Source: Asticcacaulis endophyticus
GTDB lineage: Bacteria > Pseudomonadota > Alphaproteobacteria > Caulobacterales > Caulobacteraceae
Reading direction: 5' to 3'
Assembly (NCBI RefSeq): GCF_014652575.1
Contig: NZ_BMZB01000001.1
Location: 1,417,722-1,481,721 of the forward strand
Length of the DNA stretch: 64,000 nucleotides
The notes under the pieces are model-generated. The model saw nothing but the letters and a program-made list of their open reading frames with translations. It was not told the origin of the DNA and searched no databases. Below, one piece after another: positions 8,514-16,754 of the stretch (its first letter is position 1; each line of letters begins with the position of its first letter). The position numbers and the translations under genes are program-made.

Positions 8514-8583
8514 AAAGGGTTATATGACCCAGAATGCTGAAAATAGGGTTTAAAATCAGGGTTAACAAACCGTTATGCGGTAT

Positions 8584-9348
8584 TTAGTTCTTTTTCTTGC
8601 CCCAACCCAAACGCGCCTTGAGGCCGTCTGCCCATGATGGCTTATCCTCGGCAGGCGTAGCCTCAGCGGTCAGGCTGGCGGGTTCCGGTTTGACGTCTTG
8701 AGGTGCGGCGGCGGGCGGTTCATCGCCCAGTACGCGTGATTCGCGCGCCTTGGGTTGATGCACATCCAGCGCCGTCCGCTCTGACGCGGGCTTGAGCGCT
8801 TCGGTTACAATCCGGGCCTCATCCTCGGTTTGCAGTTCCGAAAACAGCTTAGGCCGACCAGAAATATTGAGCGCCGCCGTCTCACACACGCCGGGCAGGG
8901 ACCAGGTGACATAGGCCCCGACCGCCTTATCCAGATCAGCACGGCGGGCCTCTTCCCAGCCGTCGTAACCGCTCTGGCGGGCCAATTCGGCGCGCTCGCG
9001 GCCTTTTTCAGTCTTGCCATCTTTAGACAGGGTAAGGGCGGCCTCATAGGCCCGCAGGTAGGATTGACCAATGGCCTGCATGTCGGCGCTTAAGGGTTCA
9101 ACCGCGCTGATGCGCTCCGCCATCATCATATGACCGGATAGGGCGCCGTGGCACCACGCGACCTTGGCGAAGTCGTCGGCGGGGGCGTCCTCGATCTGCG
9201 GCGTGTGCAGCAGTTGCGCCTTGATGCCGCTGACATTGGTCGAAATCGGACCGTCGGTTGACTGAGCGGCGTCCTGCGCCAGCAATGGAGACACTGATAC
9301 TGTGGCGATAAGCAGGGCAAGGCAGGAAGATTTCAGCGCAAAGGACAA
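8584..9348 (-). CDS. Secreted protein of unknown function
   Basis: 254 residues with a clear signal peptide: basic start MSFALKSS, hydrophobic LALLIATVSVSPLLA, and a probable cleavage after LLAQ. The mature part (about residues 45-170) is helical with an AWCHGALSGHMMMAERI segment and a single later cysteine (LPGVCETAAL), so a disulfide C66-C150 region is conceivable. The C-terminal 70 residues are rich in Pro, Ala and Glu, and the protein ends in a basic WGKKKN. I do not recognise the family. Location is probably periplasmic. A REP-like family D palindrome lies just upstream of its start. Confidence 0.7.
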   Translation of the reverse strand: MSFALKSSCLALLIATVSVSPLLAQDAAQSTDGPISTNVSGIKAQLLHTPQIEDAPADDFAKVAWCHGALSGHMMMAERISAVEPLSADMQAIGQSYLRAYEAALTLSKDGKTEKGRERAELARQSGYDGWEEARRADLDKAVGAYVTWSLPGVCETAALNISGRPKLFSELQTEDEARIVTEALKPASERTALDVHQPKARESRVLGDEPPAAAPQDVKPEPASLTAEATPAEDKPSWADGLKARLGWGKKKN

Positions 9349-9372
9349 CGGATAAGCTCCAAAGGGGATAAT

Positions 9373-9408
9373 GCGCTCAAGCAGCGAAGCGGTAGCGCGA
9401 ACTAAAAT
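9373..9408. repeat. REP-like palindrome, family D copy 2
   Basis: A more diverged copy of the dispersed palindrome: GCGCTCAAGCAGCGAAGC, then GGTAGCGC and an ACTAAAAT tail. It lies in the 210-base gap between the divergent secreted-protein and TerB/J-domain genes. Confidence 0.7.
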
Positions 9409-9558
9409 GCTGTGACACTATTACACAGGCAGGGCCTGCAAAAGCTATGATTTATTATGCCTGTAATTACGGCGAAAATATAAGCGCCCAATAATAATGA
9501 CAGCCTTACAAAAACTTAAGTTCGCGCTTGCGAAAAAAGCCGCTATGATGGTGAGGAT

Positions 9559-10236
9559 ATGTCATTCTGGAAGAACCTCGCGCAGTTGGCCGTCCGGCAG
9601 TTTGATCCGGCCGAATGTCCTGACTGCCCCAAAGGCCCGCCGGGCCGTGATCCGGCCTTTGCGACGGCGGTTACGGCTTTGGGTGCAAAGCTGGCCAAGG
9701 CCGACGGTCTGGCCCACGACATCGAACAGCAGGCGTTTCTTGATGTCTTCAGCCCCGAAGCGCGCTCTGAGCGTGATGTGTTGCGGCTGTACGATCTGGC
9801 GCGTCAGACCTCTATCGGGTTTGAAGCCTATGCCCAGCGTCTGGCCAGACGCTATGCTCGCCTGCCGCATATATTGGAAAACGTGCTGGAGGGGTTGTTT
9901 CACATTGCCCTCAGCGACGGCACCTTAAACCATGCCGAAGAGACCTATCTGGAAACCGTGGCGCGGTTATTCGGCATTGAAACGCCCATCTATCGACGGA
10001 TCAAATCGTCATATGTCGCGCTTAATGACAATGATCCCTATGTTATTTTGGGGCTCAATCCGGATGCCCATGACGGGGAAATCAGGTTGGCGCGAAACAA
10101 ACGCCTGTCAGAGTTCCATCCGGATAAGATTGCCGGACGCGGCCTGCCGCCCGAATATATCACGCTCTATAACCACAAATCCGCAGCCATCAATCAGGCC
10201 TATGCCCAGATCATGGGTGAGCGCGGTTTGAACTAA
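9559..10236 (+). CDS. TerB-J-domain (DjlA-like) co-chaperone
   Basis: 225 residues. An N-terminal helical TerB-like domain (about residues 30-140: VTALGAKLAKADGLAHDIEQ, then LFHIALSDGTLNHAEETYL) carries acidic pairs typical of the family. A C-terminal J domain (about 155-225) has YVILGLNPDAHDGEIRLARN and the HPD signature in SEFHPDKIAG, which stimulates DnaK ATPase. Unlike E. coli DjlA there is no N-terminal membrane helix. A small Cys-rich segment (ECPDCP, residues 19-24) near the start may bind metal. The ATG at 9559 has GGTGAGGA upstream. Confidence 0.88.
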   Translation: MSFWKNLAQLAVRQFDPAECPDCPKGPPGRDPAFATAVTALGAKLAKADGLAHDIEQQAFLDVFSPEARSERDVLRLYDLARQTSIGFEAYAQRLARRYARLPHILENVLEGLFHIALSDGTLNHAEETYLETVARLFGIETPIYRRIKSSYVALNDNDPYVILGLNPDAHDGEIRLARNKRLSEFHPDKIAGRGLPPEYITLYNHKSAAINQAYAQIMGERGLN

Positions 10237-10550
10237 TTTGAGGCTGATTTTGTCCGCATACGGGACATGCGGCACAAAAATAGCGCACTTTTGTGAAGAA
10301 TAGGGTAAAAATTCTGTAAAAACGAAGTTAAGGCCGCCGTACATGGTTGACCTTTGCCTCATTCATGCCAATCTGATGGCTTAAGAGGTTTGTGAGTGTC
10401 CCAGATAGCGGCGGGGCATGTGTGTTTAGGCTTTGTTTTAGGGGTACACCGATGAACGGTTACACAAAAACATTCGAAGCTATTCATCGGGTTGGTGGCG
10501 TATTTGGTAGTCGCTATCAGCCCTGGGGCCGCCTGCGCCGGAGAAACCTC
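10237..10550. other. Gene-poor stretch of about 310 bases
   Basis: No convincing gene. There is a small hairpin with CCGCAT/ATGCGG arms at about 10254-10272, just after the J-domain gene. The second half reads open in the frame of the following membrane-protein gene from 10392, and Met 10452 is an alternative start, but the codons before 10551 do not look like protein. The region probably holds the promoter of that gene. Confidence 0.5.
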
Positions 10551-10799
10551 ATGTCAAGACTTACCCATATCGCGTTCATGACCTTGCTGGGGCTGGGGGC
10601 ACTCGGTGCGCTCGCCGTCATGCTGGTGTTTGCCTCCGCTCTGGCCGTGCTGGCGGTGATCGGTTTGGGGGCGGCGACGCTGGTAGCCCTGTTTACCCGC
10701 AAGCCTCTGCGGGTGACGGTGCGCTGTAAGTCTGATCAGGCTGCCAACGGCGTCTTTGAAGCCAAAAAAGAAGGCAATACCTGGGTGGCGTACAAGTAA
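10551..10799 (+). CDS. Small membrane protein of unknown function
   Basis: 82 residues from ATG 10551, preceded by GGAG at about 10540. Two hydrophobic segments (IAFMTLLGLGALGALAVMLVF and ALAVLAVIGLGAATLVALF) form a hairpin or one long span. A short polar tail follows (VTVRCKSDQAANGVFEAKKE). Earlier in-frame starts at 10392 and 10452 would add up to 53 residues of poor quality. An intrinsic terminator follows 25 bases after the stop, so this appears to be a single-gene transcript. No family recognised. Confidence 0.55.
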   Translation: MSRLTHIAFMTLLGLGALGALAVMLVFASALAVLAVIGLGAATLVALFTRKPLRVTVRCKSDQAANGVFEAKKEGNTWVAYK

Positions 10800-10824
10800 C
10801 CTCTGGTCAGATTTAAGAATTTTG

Positions 10825-10856
10825 AAAACGGAAGGTTCTGCCTTCCGTTTTTTTGT
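10825..10856 (+). terminator. Intrinsic terminator
   Basis: Stem ACGGAAGG/CCTTCCGT with a TTCTG loop, followed by seven T. It is placed directly after the small membrane protein gene and before the AmpD-like amidase. Confidence 0.9.
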
Positions 10857-10871
10857 GTTTAAACAGCGGCC

Positions 10872-11624
10872 ATGATCGAATTACCGTCCCCCAACTTTAA
10901 CGAACGCACCGCACCGGTGGATATGATCGTGCTGCACTATACCGGCATGGAAACGGCGGGCGCGGCGCTCGACCGGCTGTGCGACCCGCAGGCCAAGGTT
11001 TCCGCGCACTATGTGATCGACGAAGACGGCACGGTATACCGCCTTGTCGCCGAAGCGCGCCGGGCCTGGCACGCCGGGGTGTCGTTCTGGAAGAGCGAGA
11101 CCGATATCAACGGCGCCTCCATCGGCATCGAGATTGTCAATCCCGGCCATGAGTTCGGCTATCGCGACTTTCCGCCGGAACAGATCGAGGCGCTGGTGCT
11201 GCTGCTGGATGATATTCGCGACCGCTGGGATATTCCCGATCACCGTATCCTGGGCCATTCCGATGTCGCCCCTGAGCGCAAGGAAGATCCGGGTGAGTTG
11301 TTCCCTTGGGCGTATCTGGCGCAGCGCGGGCACGGCCTGTGGGTTGAGCCGGATCTGCCGCCGGCCAAACCTTCTGGTGAATCTGTTATGGGGCCGCCGC
11401 TCGATATAAGCGATGTCGGCCTTGGGGTGTTTTCGCTGCAAAGCGCGCTGGGCAAGCTTGGCTATAACATCCTGGCGGGCGGGCCTTATGACGATCAGAC
11501 CAAAGCCATCGTCACGGCCTTTCAGCGTCACTGGCGGCCGGAAAACATAGATGGCCGCGCCGATGCCGAAACCCGCGTGCGCCTGATGGCGCTGCTGCGG
11601 CATGTCACCCTTTTGATGGAGTAA
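10872..11624 (+). CDS. N-acetylmuramoyl-L-alanine amidase, AmiD/AmpD type, with peptidoglycan-binding domain
   Basis: 250 residues. The N-terminal Amidase_2 domain (residues 1-155) has zinc ligands at H22 (IVLHYTG), H129 (GHSDVAP) and D139 (KEDPGELF); the H-to-D spacing of 10 is that of AmiD. A C-terminal PG_binding_1 domain (about 175-245) has LQSALGKLGYNILAGGPYDDQT and AFQRHW. It should cleave the amide between MurNAc and L-Ala in cell-wall fragments. No signal peptide is apparent, so it may be a cytosolic anhydro-muropeptide recycling enzyme or be exported another way. A small membrane protein gene follows after three bases. Confidence 0.9.
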   Translation: MIELPSPNFNERTAPVDMIVLHYTGMETAGAALDRLCDPQAKVSAHYVIDEDGTVYRLVAEARRAWHAGVSFWKSETDINGASIGIEIVNPGHEFGYRDFPPEQIEALVLLLDDIRDRWDIPDHRILGHSDVAPERKEDPGELFPWAYLAQRGHGLWVEPDLPPAKPSGESVMGPPLDISDVGLGVFSLQSALGKLGYNILAGGPYDDQTKAIVTAFQRHWRPENIDGRADAETRVRLMALLRHVTLLME

Positions 11625-11627
11625 GTT

Positions 11628-12014
11628 ATGAACCCGGTGCCGATCAAAGGCTTTGACGCGCTGATCCTGATGATTTCGGGTCTGTGGGGGCTGGCGGGCG
11701 TCATGCTGTTGGCGGCGGGGGCGCATGCCGATCCGCGCCTGACGACGGCAGGTATGTTTTTGCTGTTCCACGCCGCGGTCGTGATCGGCCTGCTGCCGAC
11801 GCAGATTTTGGGGCCAAAGCTGAAATTGGCGGTGCTTTTGCTGCTGCTGGCCGGTGCGGGTGTGTTTGCCGGTGATATAGTCATGCGGGTGACGCGCGGG
11901 GCTGGCCTGTTGCCGATGCTGGCCCCGGTCGGGGGCACCCTGTCTATGGTGGGCTGGCTTGGCATACTGATTGGGTCGGGGCTTAAGCTGTTTGAAAAAC
12001 CGCAGAACCCTTGA
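11628..12014 (+). CDS. DUF423-like four-helix membrane protein
   Basis: 128 residues with four hydrophobic segments: LILMISGLWGLAGVMLLAAG, the TTAGMFLLFHAAVVIGLL region, LKLAVLLLLLAGAGVFAGDIV and MLAPVGGTLSMVGWLGILIG. The order and the late GGTLSMVGWLG match small DUF423 (YgdD-type) inner-membrane proteins of unknown function, although the usual N-terminal GAFGAHAL motif is changed. It begins three bases after the amidase stop and is probably co-transcribed. The RNase P RNA gene follows. Confidence 0.65.
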   Translation: MNPVPIKGFDALILMISGLWGLAGVMLLAAGAHADPRLTTAGMFLLFHAAVVIGLLPTQILGPKLKLAVLLLLLAGAGVFAGDIVMRVTRGAGLLPMLAPVGGTLSMVGWLGILIGSGLKLFEKPQNP

Positions 12015-12047
12015 TTTCAATCTGATTTACGCGCAAAGAAACGCGTA

Positions 12048-12423
<376 letters not shown>

Positions 12424-12429
12424 ATTTTC

Positions 12430-12464
12430 GCGCTCAAGGAGCGAAGCGTTAGCGCAACTAAAAA
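12430..12464. repeat. REP-like palindrome, family D copy 3
   Basis: Consensus-like copy (GCGCTCAAGGAGCGAAGC, then GTTAGCGCAACTAAAA) placed seven bases after the 3' end of the RNase P RNA. Confidence 0.75.
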
Positions 12465-12472
12465 CATCTCCT

Positions 12473-12516
12473 CGCGAAGAAAGTTTTTGCCCAAGCGGGC
12501 AAAATACTTTTTCGCG
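12473..12516 (+). terminator. Long hairpin, possible rnpB terminator
   Basis: Stem of about 20 paired bases with two small mismatches: outer arms CGCGAA/TTCGCG, middle AAAGT/ACTTT, inner TTTTGCCC/GGGCAAAA, loop AAGC. There is no clean T-tract after it, so termination could be structure-assisted or the hairpin may have another use. Confidence 0.45.
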
Positions 12517-12594
12517 TTATCGGAGCTGTGAAAAATTCTTTTGAAGCCATGAGGCTAGAAGCGACTCTTCAAGAATTTTTCGCTTTATCGAGCT

Positions 12595-12762
12595 TTACCT
12601 CCCCGGCGTGCCGGGGAGGGGGACCCCGCCAATTCATTGGCGGGGTGGTGGCTTCCTAGTTGTTTATAACTATTTGCCTTAATTGGTGAGCCTCTAGCCT
12701 CCCCCCTCCGTCATTTCGCTGCGCTCAATGCCACCTCCCCCGCCAAAGGCAGGGGAGTATAA
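12595..12762. repeat. Family B palindromic units facing each other
   Basis: The first unit (12595-12655) reads ACCTCCCCGGCG, GGGGAGGGGGACC, then GGTGGTGG. The second (about 12699-12762) is a diverged inverted copy (CCACCTCCCCCGCC and GGCAGGGGAGTAT). They are separated by about 40 AT-rich bases, giving a gene-less inverted-pair arrangement like the one at 20830-20989. Confidence 0.6.
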
Positions 12763-12893
12763 TCTGCACCCATTTCCCCTGCATATTAACGCCGATTCAA
12801 TCTGTTACGCCGAAAATAGCCGTGAAACGCCGTGTTCTTAATTTGTTCCAAGTTGTTGTTTTTGGGTCGAAATTCCCCAAAAGTGTCATTTGG

Positions 12894-12918
12894 AGTCATT
12901 GCATCCCAATTCATCCCA
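12894..12918 (-). promoter_or_regulatory. Candidate MraZ operator
   Basis: On the minus strand, TGGGA occurs twice with five-base spacing (plus-strand TCCCA at 12904-12908 and 12914-12918), followed in phase by a degenerate TGACT (12894-12898). MraZ is known to bind runs of TGGGN separated by five bases upstream of its own gene. The site lies about 100 bases upstream of mraZ. Confidence 0.45.
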
Positions 12919-13020
12919 TGTTAACCCTATATTAGTCGTCGGATGAGGTGCGCCGGGCGGGCTGGCGCGCACCGTAGGTTGTGAAAAGGGAGCGGGCAGA
13001 TTTTAGCCTGAGTGCGAGGG

Positions 13021-13488
13021 GTGTTTCTCTCACATGTTGAGAAGCAGCTTGATGCCAAGCGGAGATTGCTGATCCCGCAGGACTTCCGCACGACCGCGAA
13101 TTCAGGTTCCGCAGGCCCAAAAGCTGCCACCCCTGATGCCTTTGAGGGCGTCTATTGCTTTGCCTCGATCGAAGCCGACTGCCTTGAAGGTGGCGGCGCA
13201 GAATTTTTTGACCGTTATCGCCAGCTTATTGAAAGTTACGCCGTGGGATCGCCGGCCCGCAGGGCATTGGAGCACAAGATTTATGGGGGGATGCACCGCT
13301 TAAGCTTTGACGCGGCGGGCCGCATTACCTTGCCGGATAGTCTGTGTCTCAAATTCGGCCTGAGCGATAAGGCGCTGATTGTCGGCCTTTATGACCGTTT
13401 CCAGATCTGGGAGCCCACGGCCTACGCTGCCTATCAGGCTGAGCAGGATCAGCTTGCCCGCGAAGTCCTGTCGCAGAGGGGGGCTTAA
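13021..13488 (+). CDS. mraZ: Transcriptional regulator MraZ
   Basis: 155 residues from GTG 13021, chosen because the protein then begins FLSHVEKQLDAKRRLLIP, aligned with canonical MraZ; GTG 13012 is an alternative that adds three residues. There are two AbrB/SpoVT-like half-domains: LDAKRRLLIPQDFR near the N-terminus and LSFDAAGRITLPDSL about residues 95-110. MraZ forms a ring that binds TGGGN repeats and controls the division and cell-wall cluster. The 40-residue insertion between the half-domains is longer than in E. coli but usual in alphaproteobacteria. It is the first gene of the cluster; rsmH starts two bases after the stop. Confidence 0.92.
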   Translation: MFLSHVEKQLDAKRRLLIPQDFRTTANSGSAGPKAATPDAFEGVYCFASIEADCLEGGGAEFFDRYRQLIESYAVGSPARRALEHKIYGGMHRLSFDAAGRITLPDSLCLKFGLSDKALIVGLYDRFQIWEPTAYAAYQAEQDQLAREVLSQRGA

Positions 13489-13489
13489 G

Positions 13490-14479
13490 ATGTCCCAATC
13501 TGTTCACATGTCGGTGCTGCTTGATGAGGTTCTGACGGCTCTGGGCGATATCAAGGATAAGCTGGTCGTCGATGGCACCTTTGGCGCGGGTGGTTATACA
13601 CGCGCGTTTCTGGAGCATGGTGCCAGGGTCATTGGCTTTGATCGCGATGCCCGTGTAAAGCCCTATGTAGATGCGGTATCGGCTGAGTTTCCGGACAGCT
13701 TTCAGTGGATCAACCGCCCGTTCTCGGAAATGGCCGAAGGGCTGGCGGATGTGGGTGTTGAGGCCGTCGATGCGGTTGTGCTCGATATCGGTGTCTCGTC
13801 CATGCAGCTTGATGAGGCCGAGCGCGGGTTTTCGTTTATGCGTGACGGGCCGCTCGATATGCGTATGAGTATCGATGGCCGCTCAGCCGCCGATATCGTC
13901 AACGAAGACAGCGCCGAGGATATCGCCCACGTTATCTGGCTCTACGGTGAGGAGCGTAAATCGCGTGGTATTGCTGCTGCCATCGTGCGCCGCCGCGCCG
14001 AGCAAAAGTTTGAGCGCACACTCGATCTGGCTGAGGTGGTCGAGCGGGCTCTGGGTGGGCGCAGAGGGGCTCCGGTCCATCCGGCGACGCGCACCTTTCA
14101 GGGCTTGCGTATTGCGGTCAATGACGAACTGGGTGAGCTTGAGCGCGCCCTCGAAGTGTCTGAAGCGGTTATCAAAACGGGCGGCGTGCTGGCGGTGGTG
14201 ACCTTCCACTCGCTCGAAGACCGGATCGTCAAAAACTTCTTTGCCGAGCGTTGCGGTAAGCTGCCGTCGGGATCGCGTTATGCCCCGGAAGTCAAGGCGG
14301 CCAATGATCCGACTTACGAACTGGTCACCCATAAGGCGCAGGGGCCGTCAGACGCTGAACTGGCGCGCAATCCGCGGTCGCGTTCGGCCAAGCTGAGGGC
14401 CGGACGGCGCACGGCGGCGGCAACGTGGTCTGAACAAACTGTTTCCGGCAAACCTTCGACGAATAAGGTGCGGTCATGA
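13490..14479 (+). CDS. rsmH: 16S rRNA m4C1402 methyltransferase RsmH (MraW)
   Basis: 329 residues from ATG 13490 (MSQSVHMSVLLDEVLTALG), N4-methylating C1402 of 16S rRNA. The SAM-binding motif is VDGTFGAGGYTRAFLE (about residues 25-40). VVLDIGVSSMQLDEAERGFSF and PLDMRMS follow, then the family-specific RTFQGLRIAVNDELGELE and VVTFHSLEDRIVKNFF. A longer upstream extension in the same frame overlaps mraZ and is not native. It overlaps ftsL by four bases (ATGA). Confidence 0.97.
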   Translation: MSQSVHMSVLLDEVLTALGDIKDKLVVDGTFGAGGYTRAFLEHGARVIGFDRDARVKPYVDAVSAEFPDSFQWINRPFSEMAEGLADVGVEAVDAVVLDIGVSSMQLDEAERGFSFMRDGPLDMRMSIDGRSAADIVNEDSAEDIAHVIWLYGEERKSRGIAAAIVRRRAEQKFERTLDLAEVVERALGGRRGAPVHPATRTFQGLRIAVNDELGELERALEVSEAVIKTGGVLAVVTFHSLEDRIVKNFFAERCGKLPSGSRYAPEVKAANDPTYELVTHKAQGPSDAELARNPRSRSAKLRAGRRTAAATWSEQTVSGKPSTNKVRS

Positions 14480-14949
14480 ACGGCCTGTTGAATGTGTTCG
14501 AGCAACGCGTGCGCGGAGTCCGGCTGGTGGAACTGGTCGGCATTGTGCTGTGTCTGGCGATGATGTTTGGCCTCGGCTGGATCAAGATGCGCGAAGACGC
14601 CGACGTAAAACGCCTTGAAGCCCTCAAGCGCGATATCGTGGCTGAGGCCGAGCAGGTGCAAACTCTGCGCGCGGCGGTCGCTCAGCTTGAACAACCGAAA
14701 CGGATTGAGGCGCTGGCCTCGGTCTATCTGGGCATGAAGCCGGTCGATTCCCGCCACGAAGCCAATCTTGATTCATTGGTGGAAATCTCACGCGGGCAGG
14801 GTGCAGGTGTGCGCGGTGTTGAACGGCCAGCCTCGCCTGTGCCGCCTATGCCGGAAGCGCCTTCGGCAGTGCCGCCGGTAGCGCCCACGACGGATACAAC
14901 CACCACAGAACCGCTGGTGATCGAACATACGGTGGAGGGCACGCGATGA
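14476..14949 (+). CDS. ftsL: Cell division protein FtsL
   Basis: 157 residues. One N-terminal transmembrane helix (VELVGIVLCLAMMFGLGWIKM, about residues 15-35) is followed by a periplasmic coiled coil (EDADVKRLEALKRDIVAEAE, then VQTLRAAVAQLEQPKRIEAL) and a Pro/Thr-rich tail (about 110-157). FtsL links FtsB and FtsQ to the FtsWI septal synthase. Sequence conservation is low in this family, so the call rests on topology, coiled coil and position between rsmH and ftsI with four-base overlaps at both ends. Confidence 0.9.
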   Translation: MNGLLNVFEQRVRGVRLVELVGIVLCLAMMFGLGWIKMREDADVKRLEALKRDIVAEAEQVQTLRAAVAQLEQPKRIEALASVYLGMKPVDSRHEANLDSLVEISRGQGAGVRGVERPASPVPPMPEAPSAVPPVAPTTDTTTTEPLVIEHTVEGTR

Positions 14950-16754
14950 AATATTCTATTCCGTTTGTCCCATCGTCTGGTGGCTTTCAGTGGGTGGCCG
15001 ACAGCGTCTGGAAGGTCGAGCACGCCTTTGAGCGCGCCCATGTCGAAGGGCAGACCCAGGAAAATACCGCCCAGCGCATCTTTTTCATTCTGGCGCTCAT
15101 CGCCTGCATGTTTGCAGTGCTGATGATTTTTGCTGTTAAGGCGGCGCTGTTTAGCGGCGTCGATGGGGTCTCTGGTGCGCCGGTGTCGCCGGGGGCGCGC
15201 TCTGAACTGGTCGATCGCAACGGCGCGCTGCTGGCCGCTGACGGCGAAAACTTCATTCTCTATGTCGATCCGACCGATATGATGGCGTCTGACCGGCCGC
15301 TGGTGAAGCGGGCGCTGATCCAGCTTTTGCCGGATGTGTCGCTGGAAACGATCGATAAGGCCCTGCGCGGCGATGGCCGGGCGCGGATCGCGGGCTGGCT
15401 GAAACCTTCGGATCGGGCACGTATCCTGAACTATGGCTTGCCGGGTCTGATCTTCGAGCCCGTGCGGGTGCGCACCTATCCGCTGGGCATCACGGGCGCC
15501 AGCTATATTGGTGCTACCGAACGCGGCGGCAAGGGTGTGGCCGGGGCCGAACGTGCGCTCAATGATGACATTGATCTGAGCATAGCCGCGCACGGCGGGG
15601 TGCCGGTTGAACTGGCTATGGATCTGCGGGTGCAGGGCGCGCTGGAGAACGAACTGCGCGCGGCGGCGGTCGATCAGCAGGCGCAAGGAGCCATCGGCAT
15701 CGTCACCAATGTGCGCACGGGTGAGATTTTGGGCATGGCAAGCTGGCCGGAATATGATCCGAACCGCGCCGGCAGTTTTTCCGAGAACGAAAAGAAGAAC
15801 CGTGCGGCGGCGGCGGTCTATGAAATGGGGTCTATCTTTAAGGTGATTTCGGTGGCTATCGGGCTTGAGACCGGCACCGCCTCGATCAATTCAGTCTTTG
15901 ATGCCCGCGCGCCGTTTAAGATCGGCAGCCGTAAGATTTCCGACTATCACGCTGAGAATCGCGTCATGACGCTGGAGGATGTGTTTATCCATTCCTCCAA
16001 CATCGGGGTGTCGCAACTGGCCGAAAGTGTCGGCATCGATACCATGACCAAGTTCTATGATAATCTGGGCCTGTTCCGGGCGGCGGATACCGAACTTTAT
16101 GAATCGGCCCGCCCGATCATTGCCAAAAAATGGACAGCCAGCACTCTGGCGTCGACCTCATTTGGTCATGCCATGTCGATTTCACCTCTCGCCTATGCTC
16201 AGGCGTTTGGGGCGGTGGCCAATGGCGGCTATCTGCGTCCGCTGACCGTGCGCAAACATCAGCCGGGTCAGGTGCTTGACGGGGCGCGGGTCTTTTCGGC
16301 CAATACCTCGCGCCAGATGCTCGACCTCATGCGTATCAACGGCATCCGCGGCACGGGTACGCGTGCCAATGCGCCGGGTCTGCGGGTGGGCGGCAAGACG
16401 GGCTCGGCGGAACGCGTCGTCGATGGCCGTTACCTGCGCTCCAGCCTGTTCTCCAGCTATGTGGCCGTGTTCCCAACCGATGGCGCGATCGAAGACGACC
16501 GCTACATGGTGCTGATCATGGTCGATGACCCCAAGGGCTCAAAAGCCTCATCGGGCCTGCGCACCGGCGGGTTTGTGGCGGCACCTGTGGCTGGCCGTGT
16601 CATTGACCGCATAGCGCCGTTTGTTGGCGTGGCGCGCAAGGAAGACAAGTTTACTCAGGCGGAGTGGGACAAGGCTCCGGTCGTGGCCGAAGTCCAAAGC
16701 GGCGCTCAATCCGTTCCGGCACCCCCGGCCATGCCCGTATCGGGAGGTCAGTGA
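14946..16754 (+). CDS. ftsI: Septal peptidoglycan transpeptidase FtsI (PBP3)
   Basis: 602 residues. It has a short cytosolic N-terminus and a single transmembrane segment (IFFILALIACMFAVLMIFAVKAAL, about 40-65), then a class B PBP dimerisation domain (RSELVDRNGALLA) and a transpeptidase domain. The active-site serine is S296 in the SIFK motif, with SSN at 350-352 and KTG at 484-486. It crosslinks septal peptidoglycan in complex with FtsW. A Pro/Ala-rich C-terminal tail ends the protein. The start overlaps ftsL and the stop overlaps murE. Confidence 0.97.
   Translation: MKYSIPFVPSSGGFQWVADSVWKVEHAFERAHVEGQTQENTAQRIFFILALIACMFAVLMIFAVKAALFSGVDGVSGAPVSPGARSELVDRNGALLAADGENFILYVDPTDMMASDRPLVKRALIQLLPDVSLETIDKALRGDGRARIAGWLKPSDRARILNYGLPGLIFEPVRVRTYPLGITGASYIGATERGGKGVAGAERALNDDIDLSIAAHGGVPVELAMDLRVQGALENELRAAAVDQQAQGAIGIVTNVRTGEILGMASWPEYDPNRAGSFSENEKKNRAAAAVYEMGSIFKVISVAIGLETGTASINSVFDARAPFKIGSRKISDYHAENRVMTLEDVFIHSSNIGVSQLAESVGIDTMTKFYDNLGLFRAADTELYESARPIIAKKWTASTLASTSFGHAMSISPLAYAQAFGAVANGGYLRPLTVRKHQPGQVLDGARVFSANTSRQMLDLMRINGIRGTGTRANAPGLRVGGKTGSAERVVDGRYLRSSLFSSYVAVFPTDGAIEDDRYMVLIMVDDPKGSKASSGLRTGGFVAAPVAGRVIDRIAPFVGVARKEDKFTQAEWDKAPVVAEVQSGAQSVPAPPAMPVSGGQ

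Larger units (their letters stand above)
12424..13020. other. Repeat-rich intergenic region between rnpB and mraZ
   Basis: About 600 bases with no gene. In order it holds a family D palindrome, a long hairpin at 12473-12516, an inverted repeat at 12530-12581 (15-base arms, GAAAAATTCTT type), two family B units facing each other (12595-12655 and 12699-12762), and an AT-richer stretch with a candidate MraZ operator. The mraZ promoter should lie between about 12780 and 13010. Confidence 0.7.

Noticed and set aside
8326-8568. 80-codon minus-strand frame overlapping the DUF1294 gene
   Set aside because: Shifted frame of the DUF1294 coding region with no recognisable domain.
10881-12020. 379-codon open frame on the minus strand opposite the amidase and DUF423-like genes
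   Set aside because: It is antisense to two recognisable genes, has Arg/His/Gln-rich low-quality composition and matches no family pattern; a GC-codon-bias artefact.
14724-15686. 320-codon minus-strand frame opposite ftsL and ftsI
   Set aside because: Antisense to well-identified genes with full family motifs; no start signal.
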